NCBI GenBank assembly: GCA_949372805.1
Contig: CASIBH010000006.1
Coordinates: 27,896 to 91,895, forward strand
Length of the DNA stretch: 64,000 nt
Reading direction: 5' to 3'
Source: an uncultured Flavobacteriales bacterium
Lineage (GTDB): Bacteria; Bacteroidota; Bacteroidia; Flavobacteriales; BACL11
Under the pieces are notes generated by a model. It searched no databases. It had not been told where the DNA came from and worked only from the letters and a program-made list of their open reading frames with translations. The translations under genes were made by a program, and so were the position numbers. Shown in pieces: positions 35,796 through 45,395 of the stretch (position 1 is its first letter; every line of letters begins with the position of its first letter).

Positions 35796-37691
35796 ATGAG
35801 TGATGCACTAAAGCATGAATGTGGAGTAGCAATGCTACGACTTTTAAAACCCCTAGATTTCTATAAAGAAAAGTATGGAACAGCGTTCTACGGTCTTAAG
35901 AAAATGTATCTCTTAATGGAAAAACAAAGAAATAGAGGGCAAGATGGCGCTGGTCTTGCAAATGTAAAGCTTCAAACGGCTGCAGGAAAGAGATATATAA
36001 GTAGAAAGCGTTCAGTAACCTCTAACCCAATCCAAGATTTATTTGGAGAGATCAATAAGAGGTTTATTGAATTAGAAGAAAAAAATCCTGAAAAATTAAG
36101 TGATACACTGTGGTTAAAAAATAACATGCCTTTTACTGGTGAACTTTTTTTAGGTCACTTAAGATATGGGACATACGGAGGTAACAATATAGAGCAATGT
36201 CACCCATTTTTAAGACAAAATAATTGGAAAACAAGAAATTTAGTTGTTGCAGGAAACTTTAACATGACTAATGTTGATGAGTTATTTGACCACCTTACAG
36301 AACTTGGACAGCATCCCAAAGAAAAGGCTGATACCATAACAATTTTAGAAAAAATAGGCCATTTTTTAGATGAGGCAAACGACGAAATATACTATAAGCA
36401 TAAAAAAGAATGTTCTAAAAAAGAAATATCATCAAAAATTGAAGATGAATTAGACATTCAAGATATTTTATATAATGCCTCTAAGCATTGGGATGGAGGC
36501 TATGTTGTTGGCGGATTAATAGGTCATGGTGATTCCTTTGTTTTAAGAGACCCCTCTGGTATTAGGCCCGCGTATTACTATAAAGATGAAGAAGTTGTTG
36601 TTGTTGCTTCTGAAAAGCCCGTAATTCAAACATCATTTAATGTTAAAGATGATGAAGTTCATGAGATTAAAAGAGGACACGCTTTAATAATAAAAAAAAA
36701 TGGAGAGGTTTATGAAAAACAAGTATTAAGCCCATTAAAACGAACCTCCTGCTCTTTTGAGAGAATATACTTTTCTAGAGGAAATGATAAAGATATTTAT
36801 AATGAACGACTAAGTTTAGGTAAATTAATATTTCCTAAAGTTTTAGAAGCTATAAATAATGATATAAAAAACTCAGTTTTTTCATATATCCCTAATACCG
36901 CTGAAGTCTCTTATTTTGGAATGATAAAAGGAGTTGATGAGTATTTGAATAAAGTTAAAGTTGAAAAAATTAAATCTCTGGGAAGTAATCCCTCAGACGA
37001 AGAAATTGAAAAAATAATGTCTATTAGCCCGAGGGCTGAAAAAATAGCTATTAAAGATGCAAAACTGAGAACTTTTATAACCTCGGATGTTAATCGCGAT
37101 GATTTAGTAGCTCATGTTTACGATATAACTTATGGTAGAGTTAGTAGTGATGACAATTTAGTTATGATTGACGATAGTATTGTTAGAGGGACCACATTAA
37201 AACACTCTATCTTAAGGATTTTAGATCGATTAAATCCAAAAAAGATTGTCATTGTTTCATCTGCACCACAAATTCGTTACCCAGACTGTTATGGAATAGA
37301 TATGGCAATTTTAGATGATTTTATTGCTTTTCAAGCTGCTATATCACTTTTAAAAGATACTGGTCAAGAAAAAATTATTTCAGATGTATATCTTAAGTGT
37401 AAAAACCAGATTGGTTTAGAAAAAGAGAATATGGTAAACCATGTAAAAGATATTTATAAGCCTTTTACTGCCGATCAGATTTCTTTAAAAATTAGTGAAA
37501 TATTAAGGCCAAAAGATATGTGTGCTGATCTAGAGATCATTTATCAGAGCATATCTAACCTTCACATTGCATGCCCTAAGCATACAGGAGACTGGTACTT
37601 TTCTGGAGATTACCCTACTCCAGGAGGAAATAAGGTGGTTACACAAGCATTTATTAACTTTGTTGATGGGGTTAAGAAAAGAGCCTATTAA
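35796..37691 (+). CDS. purF: Amidophosphoribosyltransferase, long flavobacterial form
   Basis: Catalyses the first committed purine step, replacing the pyrophosphate of PRPP with ammonia from glutamine. The N-terminal nucleophile Cys is at residue 9 after a short propeptide (KHEC-GVAML), followed by RNRGQDGAGLANV and HLRYGTYGGNNIEQCHPF of the glutaminase domain. The PRPP loop is VMIDDSIVRGTTLKHSI-like, and SSAPQIRYPDCYGIDMA is typical. At 631 residues it is about 130 longer than E. coli PurF, as in the second PurF type of flavobacteria. Some genomes carry a shorter paralogue too; none is visible here. purD and purQ lie 20 kb away. Confidence 0.88.
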   Translation: MSDALKHECGVAMLRLLKPLDFYKEKYGTAFYGLKKMYLLMEKQRNRGQDGAGLANVKLQTAAGKRYISRKRSVTSNPIQDLFGEINKRFIELEEKNPEKLSDTLWLKNNMPFTGELFLGHLRYGTYGGNNIEQCHPFLRQNNWKTRNLVVAGNFNMTNVDELFDHLTELGQHPKEKADTITILEKIGHFLDEANDEIYYKHKKECSKKEISSKIEDELDIQDILYNASKHWDGGYVVGGLIGHGDSFVLRDPSGIRPAYYYKDEEVVVVASEKPVIQTSFNVKDDEVHEIKRGHALIIKKNGEVYEKQVLSPLKRTSCSFERIYFSRGNDKDIYNERLSLGKLIFPKVLEAINNDIKNSVFSYIPNTAEVSYFGMIKGVDEYLNKVKVEKIKSLGSNPSDEEIEKIMSISPRAEKIAIKDAKLRTFITSDVNRDDLVAHVYDITYGRVSSDDNLVMIDDSIVRGTTLKHSILRILDRLNPKKIVIVSSAPQIRYPDCYGIDMAILDDFIAFQAAISLLKDTGQEKIISDVYLKCKNQIGLEKENMVNHVKDIYKPFTADQISLKISEILRPKDMCADLEIIYQSISNLHIACPKHTGDWYFSGDYPTPGGNKVVTQAFINFVDGVKKRAY

Positions 37692-37694
37692 TAA

Positions 37695-40118
37695 TTATTG
37701 CCTTTCAGTTGTATAGATGTTATTATTCCAACAAAAGAATTGATCAGAGCTTGCTCCTAATTGAATTACAGCTTGCATAAAAGCACTATTAAAACTGCCT
37801 GAAGTTATCACAGGTATATCTTTTCCATTATAGTTTTTAGTTTCAAAAGAATTTTTCAGCTCTGATTTATCTATTTCATCTTTTTCATCTGCAGAAATAA
37901 TACTTATTTCTTCTGAAATTTCATCTGCTGCTAACATCGCAGAATCGTTTTTGTGACTTGGCGCAATAGTCATTTCATCAATTAAATATGAAGCATTTGC
38001 ATACTTATCTACTATAAATAGAATATATCTTATGTCAACAGATATGGTACGTTGAATTTTATTTTCAAAAGCAATATCACCGCTCATAGACTCCCAGTTT
38101 CCATCAAAAGCTGTACCGACAAGCTCTCCCCATGCATTCATTACAGGAGAGCCTGAATTTCCACCTGTAATATCATTATTTGAAATAAAGTTAATACGTA
38201 AGTCACCATTTTTGTCAGCATATTTTCCATAATCACTCGTTTGGTACAGTTCTTTAAGTTTTTTTGGTACTATAAACTCTTCATTTGTTTCATCTTCTTT
38301 TTCTATAATCCCATCTATTGTTGTGAAGTAGTCGTAGTGCATTGCATTTCCAGGATAGTAATCGCCAACACTTCCATATGTTACTCTCATTGTTGAATTA
38401 GCATCTGGATACAATGACTTTGAGGTCTCCATTTCTCTAAGGCCTGACATAAATAATCTATTTCCTTTATTTAGTGCAGCTCTCACAGTTTTTCTTGTAG
38501 GATATATTTCTTTCATGTATTTGTCATAAATTGAATTCATGGTTGTGAAAGCAGGGTCCCTTGATACTCTTGTAAGTGTAGGGTTCTTAAGAAATTCCAT
38601 ACATTTTTCTTTACTTGAAAAAACAGAGCGCTTAAATACATTTTGAGCGTAAAAATCAAAGTCTAATTTTTTAAATCCAAGCATTTGATTCTCAATTTTT
38701 TTAAATATTGGAGCATGTTGATTTTTAGGTACATTATAATAATACATTGAAAGCATTGATGAAAGAAGTTTTTCATCTACAGTGGCATTGTAGTTTTTAT
38801 AAAAATCTTTTGCTAATTTTTTAAGTTTTCTAATTGATGTTAATCGCTCTTTTTTATCTTCAGGTAGAGAAGCAATTCTGTTTTTCATCATATATGAGAA
38901 ATAAAGAATTTCAGAACCTTGAAAAACAGCTTCGTTTAGATACGTTCTATTAAGAGCAATTCGTTTATTTTTATTAAAAGCAGACTCAATCATTTCTAAA
39001 ACATCTCCATATTTTGCTTGTACTGAAGAGTCTCCAGATTGAACCCATTCAGCAAATAAATTTTCAATTTCTTTTTTCTTATCAAACACTTTCATTGCTT
39101 TTAAGCTCTTAGACTGACCAATAAAGTATTTCCAATAGTTTGAAGTGCTAGCATATTTTGATGCATATTGAATTTTAACTCTTTTATTAGCGTCCATACC
39201 TTCTTTTATAACTGCCAATTTTTCTGTTCTAATATCTACTGTCGTTGGATTTGATATTTCAAGTGCTTCAGAAATACCAAAAGATGTTAAATACCTATTT
39301 GTTCTACCGGGATAACCCATTATCATTGTAAAGTCTTCATTCTCTACCCCGTCTAATTGAATTGGCAAGTGATGTTTTGGATTATATGGAATGTTCTCTA
39401 AATCATAACTCGCAGGTGATCCATCAGGAGCCATATAAACTCTGTAAATAGAGAAATCTCCAGTGTGTCTAGGCCACATCCAGTTGTCAGTATCACCACC
39501 AAATTTACCAATAGAGGAAGGTGGGGCGCCAACTAACCTTACATCTTTAAAAGTTTCGTAAACAAGTAAATAAAAATCATTACCACCAAAATATGATTTG
39601 ACGCTTGCAGAGTAATTTGTAGAATCAGTTACTTCATTTGTAATTGTTTTTGAAATCTCTGATACTTTTGTATTTCTTTCGTCTTCACTCATTTCGTAGT
39701 TAAGCAAACTATTAATCCTTTTGCTTACATCTTTTATACTAATTAAAAAGGTTGCTGTTACATTATCATTTTTTAACTCTTCTGCTTTACTCATAGCCCA
39801 AAAACCATCTCTTAAATAATCATTTTCTACTGTTGAATGTGTTTGAATTGATCCAAAGGCGCAATGATGATTTGTAAGCATTAGTCCATTGCTTGAAATC
39901 ATCTCAGCTGTACATCCCCCTCCATTAAGAGATACAATAGCATCTTTTAAAGATGAGTTGTTGATGTCATAAATATCATCCGCGGAAAGCTTAAGCCCCC
40001 TTTCAATCATATCTTGTTCATTTAATGATTTAAGAAGTTGGGGAAGCCACATTCCTTCATCTGCAATTAAGGAAAGTGATAAGAAGAGCGAGATTATAAA
40101 GCAAATTAGATATTTCAT
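37695..40118 (-). CDS. S46 family dipeptidyl peptidase (DPP7-like)
   Basis: Periplasmic serine exopeptidase that releases dipeptides, part of peptide use in asaccharolytic and marine Bacteroidota. Residues 1-19 form a signal peptide. The catalytic triad is visible: His in LTNHHCAFGSIQTH, Asp in DNWMWPRHTGDF, Ser in GGNSGSPVMNAWG. The specificity stretch reads FDGNWESMSGD with Gly, as in DPP7 (hydrophobic P1), rather than the Arg of DPP11 (Asp/Glu P1); this is inference from family knowledge. At 807 residues it is somewhat longer than the usual 720, with extra C-terminal sequence. It is transcribed alone. Confidence 0.92.
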   Translation of the reverse strand: MKYLICFIISLFLSLSLIADEGMWLPQLLKSLNEQDMIERGLKLSADDIYDINNSSLKDAIVSLNGGGCTAEMISSNGLMLTNHHCAFGSIQTHSTVENDYLRDGFWAMSKAEELKNDNVTATFLISIKDVSKRINSLLNYEMSEDERNTKVSEISKTITNEVTDSTNYSASVKSYFGGNDFYLLVYETFKDVRLVGAPPSSIGKFGGDTDNWMWPRHTGDFSIYRVYMAPDGSPASYDLENIPYNPKHHLPIQLDGVENEDFTMIMGYPGRTNRYLTSFGISEALEISNPTTVDIRTEKLAVIKEGMDANKRVKIQYASKYASTSNYWKYFIGQSKSLKAMKVFDKKKEIENLFAEWVQSGDSSVQAKYGDVLEMIESAFNKNKRIALNRTYLNEAVFQGSEILYFSYMMKNRIASLPEDKKERLTSIRKLKKLAKDFYKNYNATVDEKLLSSMLSMYYYNVPKNQHAPIFKKIENQMLGFKKLDFDFYAQNVFKRSVFSSKEKCMEFLKNPTLTRVSRDPAFTTMNSIYDKYMKEIYPTRKTVRAALNKGNRLFMSGLREMETSKSLYPDANSTMRVTYGSVGDYYPGNAMHYDYFTTIDGIIEKEDETNEEFIVPKKLKELYQTSDYGKYADKNGDLRINFISNNDITGGNSGSPVMNAWGELVGTAFDGNWESMSGDIAFENKIQRTISVDIRYILFIVDKYANASYLIDEMTIAPSHKNDSAMLAADEISEEISIISADEKDEIDKSELKNSFETKNYNGKDIPVITSGSFNSAFMQAVIQLGASSDQFFCWNNNIYTTERQ

Positions 40119-40146
40119 GATAATTTTTTTATTATGTAAACTTATG

Positions 40147-40154
40147 CAAATGTA
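40147..40154 (-). promoter_or_regulatory. -7 box for the S46 peptidase gene
   Basis: Reads TACATTTG on the minus strand, 28 nt before the ATG. Confidence 0.55.
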
Positions 40155-40200
40155 AAATATTTATAGATGAGTATTTAATTATTCATCAGAAACATTAATG

Positions 40201-40208
40201 TATTTTTG
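40201..40208 (+). promoter_or_regulatory. -7 box for rluF, 4 nt from the start codon
   Basis: TATTTTTG, then CTAA, then ATG at 40213. The spacing implies a leaderless transcript. Confidence 0.5.
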
Positions 40209-40212
40209 CTAA

Positions 40213-40956
40213 ATGTCACAAGTAGAAAATGGTATTAGAATAAATAAGTATTTGAGTGAAATAGGTTTTTGTTCAAGAAGAGAGGCTGACAGGCTAATCG
40301 AGCAGGGAAGAATTAGAATTAACGGTGTTGTCTCACCTATGGGTCAAAAGGTTCTAGGGGATGAGAAAATAGAAGTTAATGGTAAGCAAGTGACTACAAG
40401 TAAGATTAAAAATATTTATTTAGCTTTTAATAAGCCTAGAGGGATTGTTTGTACTACAGATCAGAAAAGAGAGAAAAATAATATTATCGATTTTATTAAT
40501 TACCCCTCACGAGTTTTTCCAATTGGCAGGCTGGATAAAATGAGCGAAGGATTAATTTTTTTAACCAATGATGGGGACATAGTCAATAAGATTTTAAGAG
40601 CTAAAAACAATCATGAAAAAGAATACATTGTTGAGGTAAACAAACCGATAACTGAAGAGTTTACCAAATTGATGTCAAGTGGAGTTCCTGTTTTAGATAC
40701 TGTTACAAAGAAATGTTCTGTTAAAAAAACTGGAAAAAAAACATTTAAAATAATTCTAACTCAAGGGCTAAATAGACAAATTAGAAGAATGTGTGAATAT
40801 TTTGGCTATAAGGTAACCCAGCTTCAAAGAATTAGAATTATGAATATAAGTCTTGACATTCCTGTTGGAGAATATAGAGATTTTACTGCAACAGAGCTTA
40901 ATCAAATTAACCAATCCGTAAAACATTCTATTAAAACATTTGAAGAAAATAAATAA
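40213..40956 (+). CDS. rluF: 23S rRNA pseudouridine synthase RluF
   Basis: Makes pseudouridine in 23S rRNA (position 2604 and tRNA-Tyr in E. coli). An N-terminal S4 RNA-binding domain (RINKYLSEIGFCSRREADRL) is followed by the RsuA-type catalytic domain with the Asp in GRLDKMSEGLIFLTNDGD. HEKEYIVEV, VTKKC and QGLNRQIRRMCEYFGYKVT favour RluF over RluB or RsuA. At 247 residues it is the usual length. It converges with the suf operon, 6 nt from the DUF3050-like stop. Confidence 0.92.
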   Translation: MSQVENGIRINKYLSEIGFCSRREADRLIEQGRIRINGVVSPMGQKVLGDEKIEVNGKQVTTSKIKNIYLAFNKPRGIVCTTDQKREKNNIIDFINYPSRVFPIGRLDKMSEGLIFLTNDGDIVNKILRAKNNHEKEYIVEVNKPITEEFTKLMSSGVPVLDTVTKKCSVKKTGKKTFKIILTQGLNRQIRRMCEYFGYKVTQLQRIRIMNISLDIPVGEYRDFTATELNQINQSVKHSIKTFEENK

Positions 40957-40962
40957 AGTTTT

Positions 40963-41712
40963 TTACTTATTTATTTGAATTTCTTTAAAAATTGCATCCC
41001 AAAGCTTTTCTCTAGCGATTAAACAATTAATCGCTGTTTCTTCAACATCTTGCCATTTTTGTTCATTATCACCACAAAGATCTGAGATTAATTGAAATGC
41101 TAGTGGACCATGCTCTCCTCCATCAAGTTCAATATGTCGCTTTAAGTAGTAAATAAATTTGTTTAATTTATTTTTTTCATTTAAATCATCGACAATAGCG
41201 GTAAACATATCTGGTATCAGATCTTCTCTTCCAAATGTAAAGGCTGCGGCAATTTTATGTATTTCATCAGTATCAATAATAGAAAAAGTTGATTTTAGAA
41301 AATCATCTATTTCATTATTTCCACTAGAAATTAAATTTCTATCAATTTTGCTTACAAACTTCTCAATGTTTTTTGTTTTTGCACCACACTCTTTCATTGC
41401 CTCTAAGTACATTTCAAAGTGTGAAGAGGGGTTTCCCTCACCATCAATATCACTCTCTTCTTCTAAAACAATAGAATTTATTAGTCTTCTAATTTTATTA
41501 TCACCTACTGGTCTCCATGGAGAGCTAGTGCAAGTAAGTTTATATTGCATGGCTTTTAATAGAGACATAAAATCCCAAACAGCATATGCATGAAACTCCA
41601 TCATTATACTTATATCTTCTATTGTGTTTAATTCTTTATACAAAGGATGATTAACAATTTTATCTCTATAGTTTGAGATGTTTTTATTTATAATTTCTAT
41701 TCTTGGATTCAT
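40963..41712 (-). CDS. DUF3050-like (heme-oxygenase-fold) protein
   Basis: A helical, soluble protein of 249 residues with unknown function. FHAYAVWDFMSLLKAMQYKL near residue 40, SSPWRPVGD, VLEEESD, HFEMYLEAMKECGA and YLKRHIELDGGEHGPLA match a Bacteroidota/proteobacterial family known as DUF3050, with a fold resembling heme oxygenase/TenA-like diiron proteins. The Glu and His residues in EEESD and RHIELDGGEH could bind metal (inference). It is the last gene of the suf operon, overlapping DUF2480 by 4 nt (ATGA), which suggests a role near Fe-S assembly. Confidence 0.75.
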   Translation of the reverse strand: MNPRIEIINKNISNYRDKIVNHPLYKELNTIEDISIMMEFHAYAVWDFMSLLKAMQYKLTCTSSPWRPVGDNKIRRLINSIVLEEESDIDGEGNPSSHFEMYLEAMKECGAKTKNIEKFVSKIDRNLISSGNNEIDDFLKSTFSIIDTDEIHKIAAAFTFGREDLIPDMFTAIVDDLNEKNKLNKFIYYLKRHIELDGGEHGPLAFQLISDLCGDNEQKWQDVEETAINCLIAREKLWDAIFKEIQINK

Positions 41713-42215
41713 TTCTTTTTATATACAGGGACAGCTGAGCAAGCTTCTCCAAACATTAAGCTTTTTACTACAGGTTGTAATTTTTTTGTTATTTCCATGT
41801 AAGCTTTTTCTGGAACTTTAATATCGCCACAACCATTAACAATTATCCGTTTGTTCTTAAGTTCAAAAGTATTTATTTTTTTAATATTTTCAATAAATAA
41901 ATTATTAAATAATTCAGTTTTTTGACCATAATAAACGTCGATATTATGTTTATTAAGATGACTAGTAATTAGCATATATGCCCACATTGGAATTATACAA
42001 TCTGCAGAGCAAATTAACGCAATGATTTTATCTTTATGAATTGCCCAATTAGTTTTTTCTAGCTGTATTCTAAAATCCTTTTCTCTTAAAATAAGTCTTT
42101 GAAAAAGAAAATCAGCAATATCAAGCTCTATTATATTATTTGCTGGTGCATAATCCGTTAAATCAATATTTATAATACTTCTTTTTTCAACCTTATTAAC
42201 GATTTCATTTTTCAT
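41709..42215 (-). CDS. DUF2480 family protein
   Basis: A 168-residue soluble protein of unknown function. The start, EIVNKVEKRSIINIDLTDY, and the middle stretch ALICSADCIIPMWAYMLITS are diagnostic of DUF2480, a family I know only from Bacteroidota and often from this operon position. Cysteines at CSADC, NGCGD and GEACSAVP might ligate metal or a cluster (inference). It overlaps the genes on both sides (1 nt with the DUF59 gene, 4 nt with the DUF3050-like gene), so it is made together with the Fe-S machinery. Confidence 0.82.
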   Translation of the reverse strand: MKNEIVNKVEKRSIINIDLTDYAPANNIIELDIADFLFQRLILREKDFRIQLEKTNWAIHKDKIIALICSADCIIPMWAYMLITSHLNKHNIDVYYGQKTELFNNLFIENIKKINTFELKNKRIIVNGCGDIKVPEKAYMEITKKLQPVVKSLMFGEACSAVPVYKKK

Positions 42216-42538
42216 TATAGCATTCCTAGCTCTAGCCTAGCCTCTTCACTCATCATTTCTTTTGTCCATGCTGGATCAAAAACAATATTTACTTTAACCT
42301 TGTTTATCTTTTCAATTGACTTTACTTTTTCTTCAACTTCCGCTGGAAGGCTTTCGGCAACAGGACAGTTTGGAGATGTAAGTGTCATTTCTATTTTTAC
42401 ATCACCTTGATCGCTGATTTTTACGTCATATATTAGGCCAAGCTCATAAATATTAACAGGAATTTCTGGGTCATAAATTCCACTTATAATTTTGATTATT
42501 TCTTCGCCTAAAACTTCTATTTCTTTACTTGTTATCAT
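42215..42538 (-). CDS. SUF-associated DUF59 (MIP18/SufT-like) protein
   Basis: A 107-residue protein of the DUF59/MIP18 family, an Fe-S cluster maturation factor in the cytoplasm. IYDPEIPVNIYELGLIYDV and MTLTSPNCPVAESLPAEVEE are characteristic, with the conserved Cys in the second. Bacteroidota and Firmicutes carry such a gene next to sufS/sufE, named SufT or 'SUF system Fe-S cluster assembly protein'. It overlaps sufE by 4 nt. Confidence 0.9.
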   Translation of the reverse strand: MITSKEIEVLGEEIIKIISGIYDPEIPVNIYELGLIYDVKISDQGDVKIEMTLTSPNCPVAESLPAEVEEKVKSIEKINKVKVNIVFDPAWTKEMMSEEARLELGML

Positions 42539-42960
42539 AATATTTTTTCAAATCCTAATGCGTAAATTTTCATTTTTTTTATCATTGAAACTAATCCATT
42601 TGCTCTTGTTGGAGAAAGTTGCTCCTTAAGACCTATTGTATTAATAAAATCTAAATTAGCATTAATAATTTCTTTTGGCTCTTGATGAGACAGTACTCGA
42701 ATTAAAATTGCTATTATTCCTTTAGTCATAATTGCATCACTGTCTGCAAAGAAATGAACCTTATTATCTTTTTTTTTAGCATTTAGCCAGACTTGTGATT
42801 GACAACCTGAAATAATATTTTCAGCTGTTTTTTCATGTTCTTCTATCTTTGGCAGTGATTTTCCTAAATCAATTAAATATTCATACTTATCAATCCAATT
42901 GTCAAATAATTCAAATTCTTCAATTATTTCTTTTTCAATTTCTTCTATTGAGATATTCAT
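42535..42960 (-). CDS. sufE: Cysteine desulfuration protein SufE
   Basis: Accepts persulfide sulfur from SufS and passes it to the SufBCD scaffold. The conserved cysteine is in ENIISGCQSQVWL at about residue 53, and ADSDAIMTKGIIAILIRVLS is typical. At 141 residues it has the normal length. The ATG follows directly after the sufS stop. Confidence 0.95.
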   Translation of the reverse strand: MNISIEEIEKEIIEEFELFDNWIDKYEYLIDLGKSLPKIEEHEKTAENIISGCQSQVWLNAKKKDNKVHFFADSDAIMTKGIIAILIRVLSHQEPKEIINANLDFINTIGLKEQLSPTRANGLVSMIKKMKIYALGFEKIL

Positions 42961-44175
42961 TTATAGTAACATTTTCTTTGCTTTTTCAATTGCCTTAACA
43001 CATTCATCAATTTCATCAAAAGTATTATAGTAAGCAAAAGATATTCTTGCTGTTCCCGCAATCTTAAATTTTTTCATGACGGGCTGTGTGCAATGATGTC
43101 CTGTTCTAATTGCTATTCCCATTTTATCTAGTATCAGGCCTAGATCATAATGATGTATTCCGTCAATGTTAAAGGAAATGATTGCAGACTTTAGCTCAGC
43201 CTCTCCGTAAATTTTTAAACCTTTAATTTTTTTTAATTTTTTGGTTGCATACGCTAAAAGCTTATCTTCATGCTCTTGAATTTTGTCAATACCTATTCTT
43301 TTTATTAGCTCAATAGCCTTCTTAAAAGCAACAACCCCACAAATGTTTGGTGTGCCAGCTTCAAACTTAAATGGTAGAGGAGCATAAGTTGTTTTTTCAA
43401 AACTAACGTCTTTAATCATTTCACCTCCGCCTTGGTATGGAGGTAATAGATTTAATAATTTTTCTTTGCCATAAAGAACACCAACTCCAGTAGGTCCAAA
43501 TAATTTATGAGCAGAAAAACAATAAAAATCAGCATCTAAACTCTGTACATCAATTTTTACATGCGCTGCTGATTGAGCTCCATCTATTAAAACTTTTGCA
43601 TTCTTTTCGTGACTTAGTTTAATTATATTCTCAATAGGATTTATTGTTCCTAGACTATTTGAAATGTGTGTAATAGCAACTAATTTTGTTTTGCTGTTTA
43701 ATAGTTTCTTAAAAATTTTTAAATCTAGATTGCCATTAATATCAATAGGTATAATTTTTAACTTTGCACCAGTATTTTGACAGCATATTTGCCAAGGGAC
43801 AATATTTGAATGGTGTTCCATTTCAGAAATAATAATCTCATCATCTTTTTTTAGTATTTCTCTATAGCAACTTGCTAAAAGATTAATAGATTCTGTAGTT
43901 CCTTTTGTAAAAATAATTTCGTGATTGTACTCGGCGTTTATAAAATTTTGAACAGTTGTTCTAGTTTTTTCAAAGTTATCTGTTGAAATCTGGCTCAGAT
44001 GATGAACACCTCTATGAATATTACTGTTTTCATGCAAATAAAATTTTTCTATTTCTGCTATTACTTCTCTTGATTTTTGCGTTGTTGCTGCGTTATCAAA
44101 ATAAATTAGTGGTCTTTCATTTACTTTGATATCAAGCAAAGGAAAAAGATCTCTTATTTCTTTTTCATTTCTCAT
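42961..44175 (-). CDS. sufS: Cysteine desulfurase SufS
   Basis: PLP-dependent enzyme that takes sulfur from cysteine. YFDNAATTQKSREVI is near the N-terminus; HHSNIVPWQ and the PLP lysine in FYCFSAHKLFGPTGVGVLYG are intact; the persulfide-carrying cysteine is in RTGHHCTQPVM near residue 360. At 404 residues it is the usual group II (SufS) length. It lies 2 nt after sufD. Confidence 0.97.
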   Translation of the reverse strand: MRNEKEIRDLFPLLDIKVNERPLIYFDNAATTQKSREVIAEIEKFYLHENSNIHRGVHHLSQISTDNFEKTRTTVQNFINAEYNHEIIFTKGTTESINLLASCYREILKKDDEIIISEMEHHSNIVPWQICCQNTGAKLKIIPIDINGNLDLKIFKKLLNSKTKLVAITHISNSLGTINPIENIIKLSHEKNAKVLIDGAQSAAHVKIDVQSLDADFYCFSAHKLFGPTGVGVLYGKEKLLNLLPPYQGGGEMIKDVSFEKTTYAPLPFKFEAGTPNICGVVAFKKAIELIKRIGIDKIQEHEDKLLAYATKKLKKIKGLKIYGEAELKSAIISFNIDGIHHYDLGLILDKMGIAIRTGHHCTQPVMKKFKIAGTARISFAYYNTFDEIDECVKAIEKAKKMLL

Positions 44176-44177
44176 AT

Positions 44178-45395
44178 CTAAAAACTTAAATCAACTTTTA
44201 GTTTTTCAGCAATTAGTTTTTTAGCTAAGTCTTGAATTTTATTTATACTAATTTTTTCCAATGCTTCAGAAGCAAAAGCAAATGTTAAAATAGCTCTAGC
44301 ATCTTCTTTTCTTATACCTCTAGTGTTCATGTAAAAAAGGGCGTTCTCATCTAACTGTCCAATTGTACATCCATGACTACATTTCACATCATCAGCATAA
44401 ATTTCAAGTTGAGGCTTACTGTTAATAGATGCATTGTCGCTTATTAGTAAATTGTTATTAGCCTGGAATGCATTTATTTTTTGTGCATCGGGTTGCACCA
44501 TGATTTTACCATTAAAAACACCTTTTGATTTACCTAAATAAATTCCTTTATATAGCTCATTGCTTTCACAATTAGCATTTTTGTGATCCATGTAAGTATG
44601 GTTGTCACCAAACTCATTCTCATCTAAAATTACAACTCCATTCATATTACTTTCACAACGCTCTCCGTTTTGAGCAAAGTTCAAATTATTTCTTGTAAAC
44701 ATTCCGCCAAATAGTAGTGTGTTTACAGTTGAATTACTGTTCTTTTCTTGCGTTAAATTAGTTTCATCTATTGTTATCTGTGAGTTAGTATTGTTTTGCA
44801 GTTTATTAAATTCAATATTTGAACTTTTATCAAGCTTTATATTGGTATGCATATTAGTAAAACAATACTTATCACTTAGATTCTTTATGCCCTCTACAAT
44901 TTTGATTTGAGCATTTTCACCTATTACTATCTTGTTTCTATATTGAATAAAATTATTTGAAGAGTTTTTTGTAAGAAATAAAATCTCAATAGGTTCTTCA
45001 ATAATTGTATTTGGATCGACATTAATTTCATAACCTATATTAGAACAAGCGGCATTTAATGCTGAAAAGGCACTATTAAATATTGGGGAATCATCCACAT
45101 ATTTATTTATTCTAACACCATTTATATTTGGTTTGGATGTTAGTGTACCATTTATAAATAGAATTTGATGTTTAAAATTTAGACTGTAATGGTCTATCTC
45201 TTCTTTGCTGAGTTTAAGTCCTTTTTCTTCAATAGTAAAGTCATGTGAAATGATTTTTTTTAAAGATGAGAATTTCCATTCCTCATTCTTAGTGGTTGGA
45301 AACCCTTTATTAAGAAAACTCAAGTAAGCCTTTTCTCTATTTGAATTACCAGCAAAATTATGCTGATACTCTTTGATGTTTTCTATTAACCCCAC
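44178..45395 (-). CDS. sufD: Fe-S cluster assembly protein SufD
   Basis: Scaffold partner of SufB in the SufBC2D complex. The protein has the beta-helix core with repeated short strands; DDVKCSHGCTIGQLDENALFYMNTRGI holds the functionally important Cys and His. The C-terminal ARAILTFAFASEAL is typical. At 405 residues it has normal length. It overlaps sufC by 10 nt. Confidence 0.95.
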   Translation of the reverse strand: MGLIENIKEYQHNFAGNSNREKAYLSFLNKGFPTTKNEEWKFSSLKKIISHDFTIEEKGLKLSKEEIDHYSLNFKHQILFINGTLTSKPNINGVRINKYVDDSPIFNSAFSALNAACSNIGYEINVDPNTIIEEPIEILFLTKNSSNNFIQYRNKIVIGENAQIKIVEGIKNLSDKYCFTNMHTNIKLDKSSNIEFNKLQNNTNSQITIDETNLTQEKNSNSTVNTLLFGGMFTRNNLNFAQNGERCESNMNGVVILDENEFGDNHTYMDHKNANCESNELYKGIYLGKSKGVFNGKIMVQPDAQKINAFQANNNLLISDNASINSKPQLEIYADDVKCSHGCTIGQLDENALFYMNTRGIRKEDARAILTFAFASEALEKISINKIQDLAKKLIAEKLKVDLSF

